A stretch of DNA of 64,000 nucleotides, from assembly GCA_937950315.1 (NCBI GenBank), contig CALFDU010000013.1, positions 29,728-93,727 of the forward strand, in the 5' to 3' direction. Numbering within the stretch: position 1 is the first letter of the stretch; every line of letters begins with the position of its first letter. Below the pieces are notes generated by a model that was given only the letters and a program-made list of their open reading frames with translations, searched no databases and was not told the DNA's origin. The translations under genes were made by a program, and so were the position numbers. Origin of the DNA: an uncultured Saprospiraceae bacterium. Its GTDB lineage: Bacteria; Bacteroidota; Bacteroidia; Chitinophagales; Saprospiraceae. Shown piece by piece: positions 15,740 to 25,909 of the stretch.

Positions 15740-18700
15740 GTGAAAAGACATTTAAAAAGATTTAAACAATTACTGGCCTTCACCATGATGGTGATTGGTA
15801 TAAGCCAGTCTATTGTAACCGAGGCTTACTCACAGACTCTCAACGGCCCACCTGGAGTGAGTTGTGATTGTCAAACAGGTTTGCCTACGGGATGGAAAGT
15901 TATGGATATCAGTTTTTCTGGTACTCCAGATGCTAATTTTGTAATCATTAATAGTTCTGACCTATTTAATGCTGATGAAACGCCATTGACAGAACCTTTT
16001 GCATTTACAGAAGGATCTAGTGGACGTTATGAAGCACAAGTGCTGGCTGATGTATCGGGAGCACCTGTAGTAGGAATAGGATTTTTAGACGGAGCAGGTC
16101 AAACTCAGATACAGAATATTTTGTCCTTCCCTGCATCGTGTACTATAAGCGCGGTTGAACTTGTTGCATCTCCAGATACGGATGCAGTATGTATTTCTTC
16201 CATGGCTGTTAATTACACGGCGATTATTCCTTCAGATCCAATGGGCGCATCTTATGATTATGAGTTTACTTACACAGTAAGTACTGATAATGGTGCTTCT
16301 ACTTTCCCTATTTCTGGATCAGGCTCACCTGACTATACTTTCCCAGCTGGTATTCCTTTACCTTCTGCTGGAGATTATGTCATTGGTGTAGTTGCTGAGC
16401 AGTTTAACCTAGATGGTACAACAACAGGATGTACTTATGAGGACACAGCTCCTTTGACAGTATATGATCTTTCAAATATGATTTCCGTAATGGGAAGTGA
16501 TGAAATCTGTAATACCAGTATGCCGAGTAACTATTTCGTAGGTGACTTGCCTGGTGATTTTACCAATAATCAAGATTTAGAGTGGACATTGACTGGTCCT
16601 GGAGGAGTGGTAAATAATTTCACCGCTACTGGAAGTGGAACTTCCATTGACTTTGTGGGTCAACCAGTAGGAGATTACGTAATCTCTGTATCGGGTATGA
16701 CTGACGATGGATGTCTTTTTGATCTAGACTATGATGTATCTCTAGTTAATCCAGAAGGTGTTCTTTTAGGCCCAAGTGAAGTGACTTGTGGTTCGACACA
16801 AACATATACGGCAATGCCAGAAGGTGGAACGAGCGCTGGAACGGCTTGGTCAGTAGTAGGAGGAATCATTACTTCTTCAGACGATGATACTGCTACAGTA
16901 GCATGGGACACTGATGGAAGCATCACTGCTTCTGGTGTGACTGGAGATGGATGTATGTATACTATTACAACTGCTACAACCATAGTAAGTGGAGTAGAAG
17001 CATATTCAATTGAAGGAGATACGCACGTATGTGGTGATGAAACTATTGGAGTATACAATCTAACTTCTACTGCTGTTGCATCAAGTGGTTACACATATAC
17101 ATGGACGCTATTGGATGATTCAGGTGCAGCGGTTGCTTGTGCTATTTCTCCAACTGTAGGAGATGGAACAAGCCAATTGATTGACTATTCTTGCTTGGAC
17201 ATTGGAGATTATACATTGAGTGTAGCTGCGGCATCTACGACGTGCCCAGACTTCACAGTAGAATCACCTCTTACTATCGCAGATCCAAGTATTATCAATT
17301 CTATTGCTTGTGTAAGTGGAGGATTGAATGTAACAATAGGAAATTCATGTACGCTAGAAGTTACTGCTGACTTGTTGTTACAAGGAGCAGGAACAGTAAA
17401 TAATGATGCTTACGATATTGAATTAACCAATGCAACTACTGGCGAGGCAATTGTTGGTACCGTGCTTGATCATTCATATATCAACCAAGAAATAGAAGTA
17501 AAAGTGATTGATCAATGTTCTGGAAACTCATGTTGGGGATTCATTACAGTAGAAGATAAATCAATTCCTGCTTTAGAATGTCCTTCTGTAGTACCAGATG
17601 TAGATTGTCTTGAAGCAGCAGATAAAACAAACGAAGACTTCATGCCAATCTTTGATCCTACAGTAGTTATTACTTACAACGGTGATGAGACTTGGACACT
17701 TGAAGGATATGACAACTGTGGCGATGCTACACTTACTTGTGAAGATATCAATCAGTCAATGGGAGAGTGTGACAACCCAAGATTCTTATCAAGAATTTGG
17801 ACAGTAACTGATGAATACGGTGCGACTTCAACTTGTAGAGTTGATATCACTGTAACTGTGGATGATAACAACTTGGTTACATTCCCACCTAACTTTGATG
17901 ACGTATTGCCAGGAGCAGAACCATCTATTGATGTTTGTTCTGTCTACCCAACAGATGCAGATGGTAACCCAGATCCTAGTTTCACAGGAATGCCTGAAGC
18001 GGCATCTTGTGTAGATGTAGTAGTATTGGGTTATACAGATACTAACTTAGAATTATGTGGTGATGATTCACCATCAAGAAAAGTAATAAGAGAGTGGGCG
18101 ATTTGGAACCCATGTGGTAATGATGGTTTGGGTGAAGATTTCACTTATACACAATACATTACTTTGACGGATACAACTCCGCCAATTTGTGCGGCATTTA
18201 ATGAGTTTTCAGTGACAACTGATGGTCATGATTGTGGTGCTACAATCTTTGTTCCTCAACCACAAGTTACAAATGAGTGTGGAAGAGTATACATCGATAT
18301 GACTTATAAGTTGAGAGATGATAATGGAATTATTCCTGCATTGTTCTCTGACGAAGGAGTAACATACGATCCAATGGCACAAGGATTTACTATTGATAAC
18401 GTAAGCTTTGAGTCTGACTCACTTTGGATATTGTTTGAAGTAAGAGATGGATGTGGAAACAGTACTACTGATTGTTTGACTGAGGTTGCCCTTATAGACA
18501 ACACTCCTCCGACACCAGTATGTGACTTGTTCAACAATATCTCATTAAATGCTGATGGAAGAGCGTACGCTGGACCTGGAACATTTGACGATAGTAGTAA
18601 TGACAACTGTGGAGTATATCAGACCGTTATCCAAAGAATGGATGAAGGAGCACCTTGTGGCGATTGCGCTACACCTAGGTATGACTTCTTGAGCCACTTG

Positions 18701-21622
18701 GGAGATTTCAACGGTAGTTCTTACTTTATTTCTAAGTCACCTACGACAGGACCTAAATCATTGGCTTACGCAAATGCTTTAGATGCGCACGTTGCGACAA
18801 TTGAAACAGAAGGAGAAAACACTTGGTTGTATAACCAAGTAAGCGCTTTAAATATTGATTCTTACTTCATCGGATACGTTGGAGAAGGAATTACAAATGC
18901 TGATTCACCAGAGAATAGTGATTTTGCTGCACAATCAGGTGGAGTAATGAATTATGATAACTGGGATTCAGGTGAGCCAACTTGGACACTTACAGGTACA
19001 GGAGAACTGTATGTAAATGTACAAGCAGGAGGAACATGGGCTGCAGAAAGAGAATCTGTTGCAAATCACTACTATATCGTAGAGGTTGAAAACCCTTGTT
19101 CGACCTTCAGCCAACAAGTTGAGTTTTGTTGTGCAGACATAGGAACAGATGTACAAGTAAGAATGAGAGTCTTTGATACACACGGTAACTTTGCTGAGTG
19201 TATGGTAATGGTTACTGTACAAGATTTCAAAGATCCTACTGTATCAAATGTACCAGGAGATTTAGAGTTTGACTGTGAAGATCTTGAAGGGACAGATTAC
19301 TTATTAGGAGAGGATAGTGAAGACTTATTGTTATTCGGTACTCCGACATTCAATGATAACTGTGATTTTGTTGTGGACTACCAAGTGAATATTTCAAATG
19401 AAACGGATTGTGGATCATTTAATATCGTAAGATCATGGACTGCAACGGATTCTTTTGGTAATAGTGTAAGTGCAAGTCAGACCATTACTGTAGGAGAATT
19501 GACTCCATTTAGTTTTGGAAATATTGACTTCCCAGATGATTATGATGCAATGGATTGTAGCGCAGGAGTATCTCCAGATGACTTACCTTTTGAAAATGCA
19601 TATCCAGTATTGATTGGACAGAACGCATGTTCTAACGTAACATTTGCCTATGATGATCAAGTGTTTAATTACACAGAGATTGCTTGTGCTAAGATTTTGA
19701 GAACATGGACCGTGATCGATTGGTGTCAGCCAGGAGTTGAGTGGACGCATGTTCAAGTTATCAAGATTTTTGATTCTGAAGCGCCTGTAGTTGTTAGTGG
19801 ATGTCAAGATTTGACGGAAGTGGCAGGAGAAGAAGTAGGTAACTGTATGATTGAAACGTACGAATCAGGTTTGGGACTTTCAGTTGCAGATAATTGCAGT
19901 ACGTTCAACCAGATTCAGGTTTGGTACGACTTAGATTTAAACAACGATGGTTCATATGAAATGACTGGAGTTCAGTCTGACAATGCCAACGGAATATATC
20001 CATACGGTACACACAAGATTACTTGGTACGCATTGGATAATTGTGGAAACGAAATGGCACCATGTTCAATGACCTTCATCATCGAAGGTGAGACAGATGG
20101 GCCAACTGCATACTGCTTGACGGAAGTTGTAACAACGATTCCAGTAGCAGGAACAGCTGAGATTTGGGCTGCTGACTTTGATCAAGGATCATTTGCTGGC
20201 AACTGTAATGAAAATGATGATTTATCTTTCTCATTCTCAGCAGATATCACAGATACATTCAGAGAGTTTGATTGTTCAGATTTGGCTCAAGGTGTAACTG
20301 ATACAATTCAATTGGAAATGTGGGTTACTGATAGCAATGGAGACCAGAGTTACTGTACTACATTCCTAATCCTGCAAGACAACCACGATGTATGTCCTAA
20401 TGGAGGGGCAAGTAGAGCTATGATTGCTGGTAAAGTTTATACTGAAACAGGAGAGATGGTTGATCAAGTTGAGATGTCATTGATGGCTGGTGAAGTAGCA
20501 CCAATGATGACTTACATGACTGAAGATGGAGAATACGGATTTGCTGACGTACCAATGTACAATGACTATCAAGTAAATGCTTATAGCAATGATAACCCAT
20601 TGAATGGTGTATCTACGTTGGATATCGTATTGATCCAGAGACACATTTTGGGTCTACAAGACTTGAATAGTCCTTACAAATTGATAGCAGCAGATGCAAA
20701 CAATTCTAGTTCAGTTTCAGCGATTGACTTGATTGTCATCAGAAAACTGATTTTAGGACTTACATCAGAGTTTCCAAATAATGATTCATGGAGATTTGTT
20801 GATCAAGAATACGCATTCGTTGATGAGACATCGCCATGGCCATTTAGTGAAGCATTGTACATAAATGATCTCGACCACAACTTGAACGATGAAGATTTCA
20901 TCGCTGTGAAGATAGGAGACGTGAACAACACAGTAGTTGCTAACTATACTTCTAATCCAGTTGAGTTGAGAAGCAATGAGAAATTTGAAATAGGACTAAA
21001 CTCTGCAGAGCTTGATAACGGTAATAGTAAGCTAGAACTTACTGCTGCCAATGATGGAAGCTTCGTAGGAGCTCAGTTCTCTATCTCTCTAGAAGGAGGA
21101 GAATTGATGAATGTTATTCCAGGTGCATTGACATTAACTGAAAAGAACTTCACGATTGCTAATGGTGAATTGCTTGTAAGTTTTGATCAAGTAGATGGAG
21201 TAAATGTGTCAGAAGACGATGTATTGTTTGCAGTAGAGTTATCTAATGCTAAAACAGTAAACTTGACTGAGACACTAAGATCAGAAGTATACGTTGAAGG
21301 TAATGGTGGCGTAGAGGTAATGGAGATTGAACTTGACTCAGCTGTTGATGCTGATGCGATTGGATTCTCTGTGTATCAAAACACACCAAACCCGTTCTCT
21401 GAAGAAACGACAATTGCTTTTGAACTACCAAGTTCTAGTGTAGTGAATTTACAAGTATTTGATAATAGTGGTAAAGTGCTCTTTGCTGATTCAGGAAATT
21501 TCAATAGGGGATATAACGAATTTTCCATCAAGCAATCAGAATTAGAAACAACGGGCATACTCTATTATCAGATTTCAACCGACACTCATATTGCTACACG
21601 AAAAATGATAGTACTTAAGTAA
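15740..21622 (+). CDS. Giant secreted protein: HYR/Ig-like repeats, C-type lectin, dockerin-like, cohesin-like, T9SS tail
   Basis: A 1960-residue protein starting at GTG 15740. That start gives a basic n-region (K-R-H-L-K-R-F-K) and a hydrophobic signal core ending near A-Y-S-Q-T. The chain has PKD/Ig-like segments (about 120-500) and a long Cys-containing HYR-like region with 'D-N-C-x', 'C-G-N' and 'R-x-W-T-x-x-D' motifs (about 520-1580). Embedded in that region is a C-type-lectin-like domain (about 983-1120, with A-H-V-A-T-I-E-T near its start and paired Cys after it). Next come a dockerin-like segment (about 1618-1685, two Ca2+-loop plus helix units with V-S-T-L-D-I-V-L-I-Q-R), a cohesin-like beta domain (about 1747-1860) and a T9SS type A tail (about 1873-1960). 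It is a surface or matrix protein, probably an adhesin. The C-terminal third matches the next gene. The substrate is unknown. Confidence 0.92.
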   Translation: MKRHLKRFKQLLAFTMMVIGISQSIVTEAYSQTLNGPPGVSCDCQTGLPTGWKVMDISFSGTPDANFVIINSSDLFNADETPLTEPFAFTEGSSGRYEAQVLADVSGAPVVGIGFLDGAGQTQIQNILSFPASCTISAVELVASPDTDAVCISSMAVNYTAIIPSDPMGASYDYEFTYTVSTDNGASTFPISGSGSPDYTFPAGIPLPSAGDYVIGVVAEQFNLDGTTTGCTYEDTAPLTVYDLSNMISVMGSDEICNTSMPSNYFVGDLPGDFTNNQDLEWTLTGPGGVVNNFTATGSGTSIDFVGQPVGDYVISVSGMTDDGCLFDLDYDVSLVNPEGVLLGPSEVTCGSTQTYTAMPEGGTSAGTAWSVVGGIITSSDDDTATVAWDTDGSITASGVTGDGCMYTITTATTIVSGVEAYSIEGDTHVCGDETIGVYNLTSTAVASSGYTYTWTLLDDSGAAVACAISPTVGDGTSQLIDYSCLDIGDYTLSVAAASTTCPDFTVESPLTIADPSIINSIACVSGGLNVTIGNSCTLEVTADLLLQGAGTVNNDAYDIELTNATTGEAIVGTVLDHSYINQEIEVKVIDQCSGNSCWGFITVEDKSIPALECPSVVPDVDCLEAADKTNEDFMPIFDPTVVITYNGDETWTLEGYDNCGDATLTCEDINQSMGECDNPRFLSRIWTVTDEYGATSTCRVDITVTVDDNNLVTFPPNFDDVLPGAEPSIDVCSVYPTDADGNPDPSFTGMPEAASCVDVVVLGYTDTNLELCGDDSPSRKVIREWAIWNPCGNDGLGEDFTYTQYITLTDTTPPICAAFNEFSVTTDGHDCGATIFVPQPQVTNECGRVYIDMTYKLRDDNGIIPALFSDEGVTYDPMAQGFTIDNVSFESDSLWILFEVRDGCGNSTTDCLTEVALIDNTPPTPVCDLFNNISLNADGRAYAGPGTFDDSSNDNCGVYQTVIQRMDEGAPCGDCATPRYDFLSHLGDFNGSSYFISKSPTTGPKSLAYANALDAHVATIETEGENTWLYNQVSALNIDSYFIGYVGEGITNADSPENSDFAAQSGGVMNYDNWDSGEPTWTLTGTGELYVNVQAGGTWAAERESVANHYYIVEVENPCSTFSQQVEFCCADIGTDVQVRMRVFDTHGNFAECMVMVTVQDFKDPTVSNVPGDLEFDCEDLEGTDYLLGEDSEDLLLFGTPTFNDNCDFVVDYQVNISNETDCGSFNIVRSWTATDSFGNSVSASQTITVGELTPFSFGNIDFPDDYDAMDCSAGVSPDDLPFENAYPVLIGQNACSNVTFAYDDQVFNYTEIACAKILRTWTVIDWCQPGVEWTHVQVIKIFDSEAPVVVSGCQDLTEVAGEEVGNCMIETYESGLGLSVADNCSTFNQIQVWYDLDLNNDGSYEMTGVQSDNANGIYPYGTHKITWYALDNCGNEMAPCSMTFIIEGETDGPTAYCLTEVVTTIPVAGTAEIWAADFDQGSFAGNCNENDDLSFSFSADITDTFREFDCSDLAQGVTDTIQLEMWVTDSNGDQSYCTTFLILQDNHDVCPNGGASRAMIAGKVYTETGEMVDQVEMSLMAGEVAPMMTYMTEDGEYGFADVPMYNDYQVNAYSNDNPLNGVSTLDIVLIQRHILGLQDLNSPYKLIAADANNSSSVSAIDLIVIRKLILGLTSEFPNNDSWRFVDQEYAFVDETSPWPFSEALYINDLDHNLNDEDFIAVKIGDVNNTVVANYTSNPVELRSNEKFEIGLNSAELDNGNSKLELTAANDGSFVGAQFSISLEGGELMNVIPGALTLTEKNFTIANGELLVSFDQVDGVNVSEDDVLFAVELSNAKTVNLTETLRSEVYVEGNGGVEVMEIELDSAVDADAIGFSVYQNTPNPFSEETTIAFELPSSSVVNLQVFDNSGKVLFADSGNFNRGYNEFSIKQSELETTGILYYQISTDTHIATRKMIVLK

Positions 21623-21640
21623 ATATAAAAATTAAAATAA

Positions 21641-21675
21641 GTGGGTCCTGCTTTTTGAAGTAGAGCAGGACCTAC
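21641..21675 (+). terminator. Strong hairpin between the two giant genes, without a U-tract
   Basis: A 12-bp stem (21641-21652 with 21664-21675, one G-T wobble) has an 11-base loop. The bases after it are not T-rich, so full termination is doubtful. It may cap the first message or allow partial read-through to the second gene, 36 bases on. Confidence 0.5.
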
Positions 21676-21711
21676 TATAAAGATTTATTCGCAAACTCTG
21701 ATTAAAAAAAA

Positions 21712-24700
21712 ATGATGAAACAAGCTTTATTAAGTTTATTTTCATTGGATGCAACCAAGAACACCAAATTTATCTTGTCAGCAATGTTCGCCTTAGCGAT
21801 GTGCTTTCAGACAAATGCACAGGTTGACTGTCTTGAAGTAGAGGACCTTGTTCTTGCTTGTAATGGAAATATAAACGTAGCGCTAAATTCAGACTGTGAG
21901 GCTGAAATAACTTTAGCCATGATCCTTTCTGGAACGCCTTACGACAATCCTAATTATCCTAATCTTACCATCGATGATTTCGAGTTAGTAATCACTAGCA
22001 ATGGTACGGTTATACCTGCTACAGACAACTTGACTACTGTGTTGAGTAACAGCGAGTTGGGTGCCGATATCCAAGCGAGTGTGTCAATTCCTTCATGTGG
22101 AATGACCTGCTGGGGTAACATTGTCTTAGAAGACAAATCTGAAGCGGTTCTTAATGATTGTGAAGACGTTGAGATAACATGTGAGGAATTTGAAACTGGT
22201 AACTCAGCAACAATATACCGACCAACCTTTGATGGAAACTGTACGATCAATATGGGTGATTTAACTTTTGAAGATGATACTTTGAGTATTATGTGTTCAA
22301 ACGGTTATGCATCAACTATTGAAAGAACTTGGACGGCACTGGATGATGATGACAACTTTTTGGCTACTTGTACGCAATCGATTTTCGTACAGTTGATGGA
22401 TATCGATGATGTAGTTTTTCCTGATGATTTTGTGTATGATTATACGCAGAGTGATGGTTGTGAAGTATTCACAGATGAATACTTGGTTCCATCAAGAACA
22501 GGAGAGCCTACTGGTCTTGGATGTCCAAATATTAAGTATTTCTATAATGACACTGATTTTGAATTGTGTGGTGTAAGTAGAAAGATCTTGAGAAACTGGA
22601 CTGTAATTGACTGGTGTACTGGTGAGTCTACAATAGAAGGTCAAATTATCAAAGTATTGGATGATGAGCCAGTAATTAAAGTTTGTCCTCCTGATACATT
22701 GATGTTCCCAGCAATTGCAGGAACTTGTGAAGCAGTGATCAATTTGGATCCATTTGATCTTGATCATGGAATTGGTCAAATTCAAAATGCACTATCTGAA
22801 TGTTCAGAATTTGAGATTTTTGTTGAATTCTTGCCTGCTGTTCCTGGAACTTTGCAGCCAGCTGAAGATGGAGAATACTCTATTGAAGGAGTTGTTGAAG
22901 AATTAAATGGGACATACACTTTGCCTAATGTTCCGGAAGGACTTGCTTGGGTGAGATATAGATTTGTTGATGCATGTGGAAATGCTTCACCAATTACCAA
23001 TGATGTAGGAACAGATGATTCTGGTTCATGTTACTTTGAAGTACAAGTTAAAGATACCTTGCCTCCGACTGCTATATGTGAAGGTTTTACAAAAGTATCA
23101 TTGGACCAGTCAGGATTTGCTGAAGTATTGGCAGAAACATTTGATGATCATAGTTATGATGTATGCGGAGAAGTTGTAGACTTCGAAGTAAAACTATTGG
23201 CTCCTTCAGCATGTGCTGGTTTTGCCGATGATACAGAATATGGTCCTTCAGTTCGTTTTTGCTGTGCCAACTTAGGTGATACTTTAACAGTCATGTTGAA
23301 AGTGATTGATGATACTGGACTTTATAGCGAATGTGAAGCAAAAGTGTGCATTGTAGGAATGGACGATCAAAGTTTTGTCGCTACATGCCCGGCAGATGTT
23401 ACTGCAAATTGCGGATTTGACTACGAAGGATTCAATTATGCAGATGTTGTGTTTGATGACATGGTAGATATCTGTGCTGCTGGAGGAACTCCAACAGTGA
23501 TCGATACTACTTTTGATACATCAGGTTTGGATCTTTGTGGAATCGGAGAGGTAATAAGAACTGTAAGAATCGAATTGCCTAATGGTCAGACTACCAACTG
23601 TACAAGTAGTATATTCTTAAGCCAAGGAAATCCTTTGCAAGAAGACGACATCAGAGTACAAGCAGAACTTACGGTTGAAGGATGTGGATCACAGTTTTCT
23701 GGATTAGAACCAGAAATAATTGGTGGATTCCCAGTAGTAAATAACAATGATGTATGTGTAAGTCTTACCATGAACTATGTAGATTTACTATTGACAACTG
23801 GAGCAAACTCCAATGTTTGTCACAAAATAAAGAGAACTTGGACTGTGATTGATTGGTGTACTTATGAAGTAAACAATGGATATTCAGGACTGTATACTTT
23901 TGAACAAATCATCGCATTGACTGATCTTTCAGATCCATTCTTTGCTGATCCATGTGTGGATGTGACACTGAATGCGGAGTTTCCGAATTGTGATGCATTG
24001 TTTGAATTTGATATTTGGGCGGAAGACAACTGTACTCCAGCTGGAGACTTGACATACGCTTATGAAATCGATGTAGAGAATGGGCCAGTACTTACAGGTT
24101 CAGGAAACTTTATCAGCCAAGTATTGCCAGGTGGTGTACACCAGGTAACTGTAACAGTATATGATTTCTGTGGCAACACAGATGTATGTGTATTTGATGT
24201 GTCTGTTATAGGTAGCAACCCTCCATCTCCAATTTGTTTGGCTTCGGTGGTTTGGGTATTGGATGATGAAGGAAATGCAGAGGTGTGGGCTTCAGACTTT
24301 GATCTTAAGAGTGAAGGTGGATGTGGAAGTACTGAAGATTTGACATTCTCATTTACAAACCCGACGACAGCAATTACAACCAATATGATGTTTGATTGTA
24401 GTGATATTCCAAATGGAATCGGAGCAAATATTCCTTTAGAGGTATTTGTTATCGATGCAGGTGGAGCGTATGAGTCATGTGTGGTTACTTTGGTTCTGCA
24501 AGATTCACAGGGAGTTTGTATTGATTTGGATGGAGCGAGAGCTGTAATTGAAGGAAAGATATTTACTGAGACTTATGAAAATATTGATGATGTAGATGTT
24601 GAGTTATACGAGAATATGGTTGACTTCACGCAGTCTGAATTGACGACAGAAGGAGATTATATCTTCGATGGAGTACCATTTTACAATGGCTACATGGTGA

Positions 24701-25779
24701 AACCAAGCAAAGATGATGTTGCACTTAATGGTGTATCAACATTGGATCTTGTATTGATTCAGAAGCACATTTTGGGAACTCAAGCACTGGATTCTCCTTA
24801 CAAATTGATCGCAGCTGACGTAAACAATTCTAATTCTATTTCAGGAATTGACTTGATAGAAATCAGAAAGGTGATCTTAGGATTACAAAACGATTGGTCA
24901 TCAGTAACACCATGGGTATTTGTTCCTGAAAACCACGTGTTTGCTGATGAAGAAGATCCATTTACTTTCCCTGAGACTACGGTTTATAATGGACTGTTTG
25001 TTTCGCAAGAAGGGGTAGACTTTATCGGAATCAAAATGGGTGATGTTACTGGAAATGCAGTCGTGAATGCATCTAACAATGTAATTGAAAAAAGATCTGC
25101 TGATATATTCAGAGTAGAAACTAAGAATGCGGAATTTAATGGAGGAGCTGTATTGAACGTACCATTTACAGCTGTAAACGAAAGTATCATTGATGGTCTT
25201 CAGTTTACCATTGAGTTTGATGCTTCAGTGTTGAAGTACAACGGATATGAAAATGGTGTGTTTGCATTGAATGATGTTAATGTAGGAACACAAAACGCAG
25301 ACGAAGGAATCATAACAATGAGTTATGACGATATCAAAGGAATCAATATCAATGGTGGTGAAGCATTGTTTGCATTGAATTTTGTAAGCAGAACTACTGG
25401 GCAGATTGAAAATGTAATTTCGATCAACTCAGCAATTACTTCAGCAGAAGCATACGATACAGAAGGAGGAATTCAGGAAATCATCTTGCAATCATCTGAG
25501 GATGTTGCACAAGGAGGTTCATTTGAATTGTTCCAGAATCAACCGAATCCGTTTAACAACTCTACTGAGATTGGATTCTTCTTGCCAGAGGCAGGGGAGG
25601 CTACTTTTGAAGTAATGTCTGCAGACGGAAAAGTAATCTTTAAAAATTCAGATTACTACAACAAAGGGATGAACAGAATTAACCTTGATGGATCAAGTCT
25701 TGAAAATAAAGGAGTACTTCTTTATAGAGTTGAATACAATGGTTTCTCAGCAACAAGAAAAATGATATTTATCAACTAA
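21712..25779 (+). CDS. Giant secreted protein: HYR-like repeats, dockerin-like, cohesin-like, T9SS tail (paralog)
   Basis: A 1355-residue relative of the preceding protein, sharing its C-terminal layout but without the lectin domain. After a signal region (about 1-36, ending T-N-A-Q) it has Cys-rich HYR-like modules. Recurrent features are R-T-W-T-V-I-D-W-C at several positions, D-x-C-G pairs, and D-x-x-P-P-x-A-x-C boundaries, up to about residue 930. A carboxypeptidase-regulatory-like segment follows. Then come a dockerin-like segment (about 1004-1070, with L-N-G-V-S-T-L-D and A-A-D-V-N-N-S-N-S-I-S-G-I-D), a cohesin-like domain (about 1132-1245, V-P-F-T-A-V-N ... I-E-F-D) and a T9SS type A tail (about 1268-1355). 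Two adjacent ATG codons are possible starts. It is probably co-expressed with its neighbour. Confidence 0.92.
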   Translation: MMKQALLSLFSLDATKNTKFILSAMFALAMCFQTNAQVDCLEVEDLVLACNGNINVALNSDCEAEITLAMILSGTPYDNPNYPNLTIDDFELVITSNGTVIPATDNLTTVLSNSELGADIQASVSIPSCGMTCWGNIVLEDKSEAVLNDCEDVEITCEEFETGNSATIYRPTFDGNCTINMGDLTFEDDTLSIMCSNGYASTIERTWTALDDDDNFLATCTQSIFVQLMDIDDVVFPDDFVYDYTQSDGCEVFTDEYLVPSRTGEPTGLGCPNIKYFYNDTDFELCGVSRKILRNWTVIDWCTGESTIEGQIIKVLDDEPVIKVCPPDTLMFPAIAGTCEAVINLDPFDLDHGIGQIQNALSECSEFEIFVEFLPAVPGTLQPAEDGEYSIEGVVEELNGTYTLPNVPEGLAWVRYRFVDACGNASPITNDVGTDDSGSCYFEVQVKDTLPPTAICEGFTKVSLDQSGFAEVLAETFDDHSYDVCGEVVDFEVKLLAPSACAGFADDTEYGPSVRFCCANLGDTLTVMLKVIDDTGLYSECEAKVCIVGMDDQSFVATCPADVTANCGFDYEGFNYADVVFDDMVDICAAGGTPTVIDTTFDTSGLDLCGIGEVIRTVRIELPNGQTTNCTSSIFLSQGNPLQEDDIRVQAELTVEGCGSQFSGLEPEIIGGFPVVNNNDVCVSLTMNYVDLLLTTGANSNVCHKIKRTWTVIDWCTYEVNNGYSGLYTFEQIIALTDLSDPFFADPCVDVTLNAEFPNCDALFEFDIWAEDNCTPAGDLTYAYEIDVENGPVLTGSGNFISQVLPGGVHQVTVTVYDFCGNTDVCVFDVSVIGSNPPSPICLASVVWVLDDEGNAEVWASDFDLKSEGGCGSTEDLTFSFTNPTTAITTNMMFDCSDIPNGIGANIPLEVFVIDAGGAYESCVVTLVLQDSQGVCIDLDGARAVIEGKIFTETYENIDDVDVELYENMVDFTQSELTTEGDYIFDGVPFYNGYMVKPSKDDVALNGVSTLDLVLIQKHILGTQALDSPYKLIAADVNNSNSISGIDLIEIRKVILGLQNDWSSVTPWVFVPENHVFADEEDPFTFPETTVYNGLFVSQEGVDFIGIKMGDVTGNAVVNASNNVIEKRSADIFRVETKNAEFNGGAVLNVPFTAVNESIIDGLQFTIEFDASVLKYNGYENGVFALNDVNVGTQNADEGIITMSYDDIKGININGGEALFALNFVSRTTGQIENVISINSAITSAEAYDTEGGIQEIILQSSEDVAQGGSFELFQNQPNPFNNSTEIGFFLPEAGEATFEVMSADGKVIFKNSDYYNKGMNRINLDGSSLENKGVLLYRVEYNGFSATRKMIFIN

Positions 25780-25808
25780 GAATAATTTGGGTTCTTATAT
25801 TTCTTAAG

Positions 25809-25840
25809 AAAGCCGGTTCCTTTATGTAGGAACCGGCTTT
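25809..25840 (+). terminator. Bidirectional Rho-independent terminator
   Basis: A perfect 12-bp GC-rich stem (25809-25820 with 25829-25840) has an 8-base loop. T-rich sequence follows on the plus strand, and on the minus strand the stem itself ends in Ts. It lies between the convergent giant-protein gene and SDR gene and can serve both. Confidence 0.92.
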
Positions 25841-25909
25841 TCTATTTTTAATCCTTTTGTAAGAATGGATCATGCGGTTTATTTGAATTACTTTCAACCT
25901 GTTCAACGA

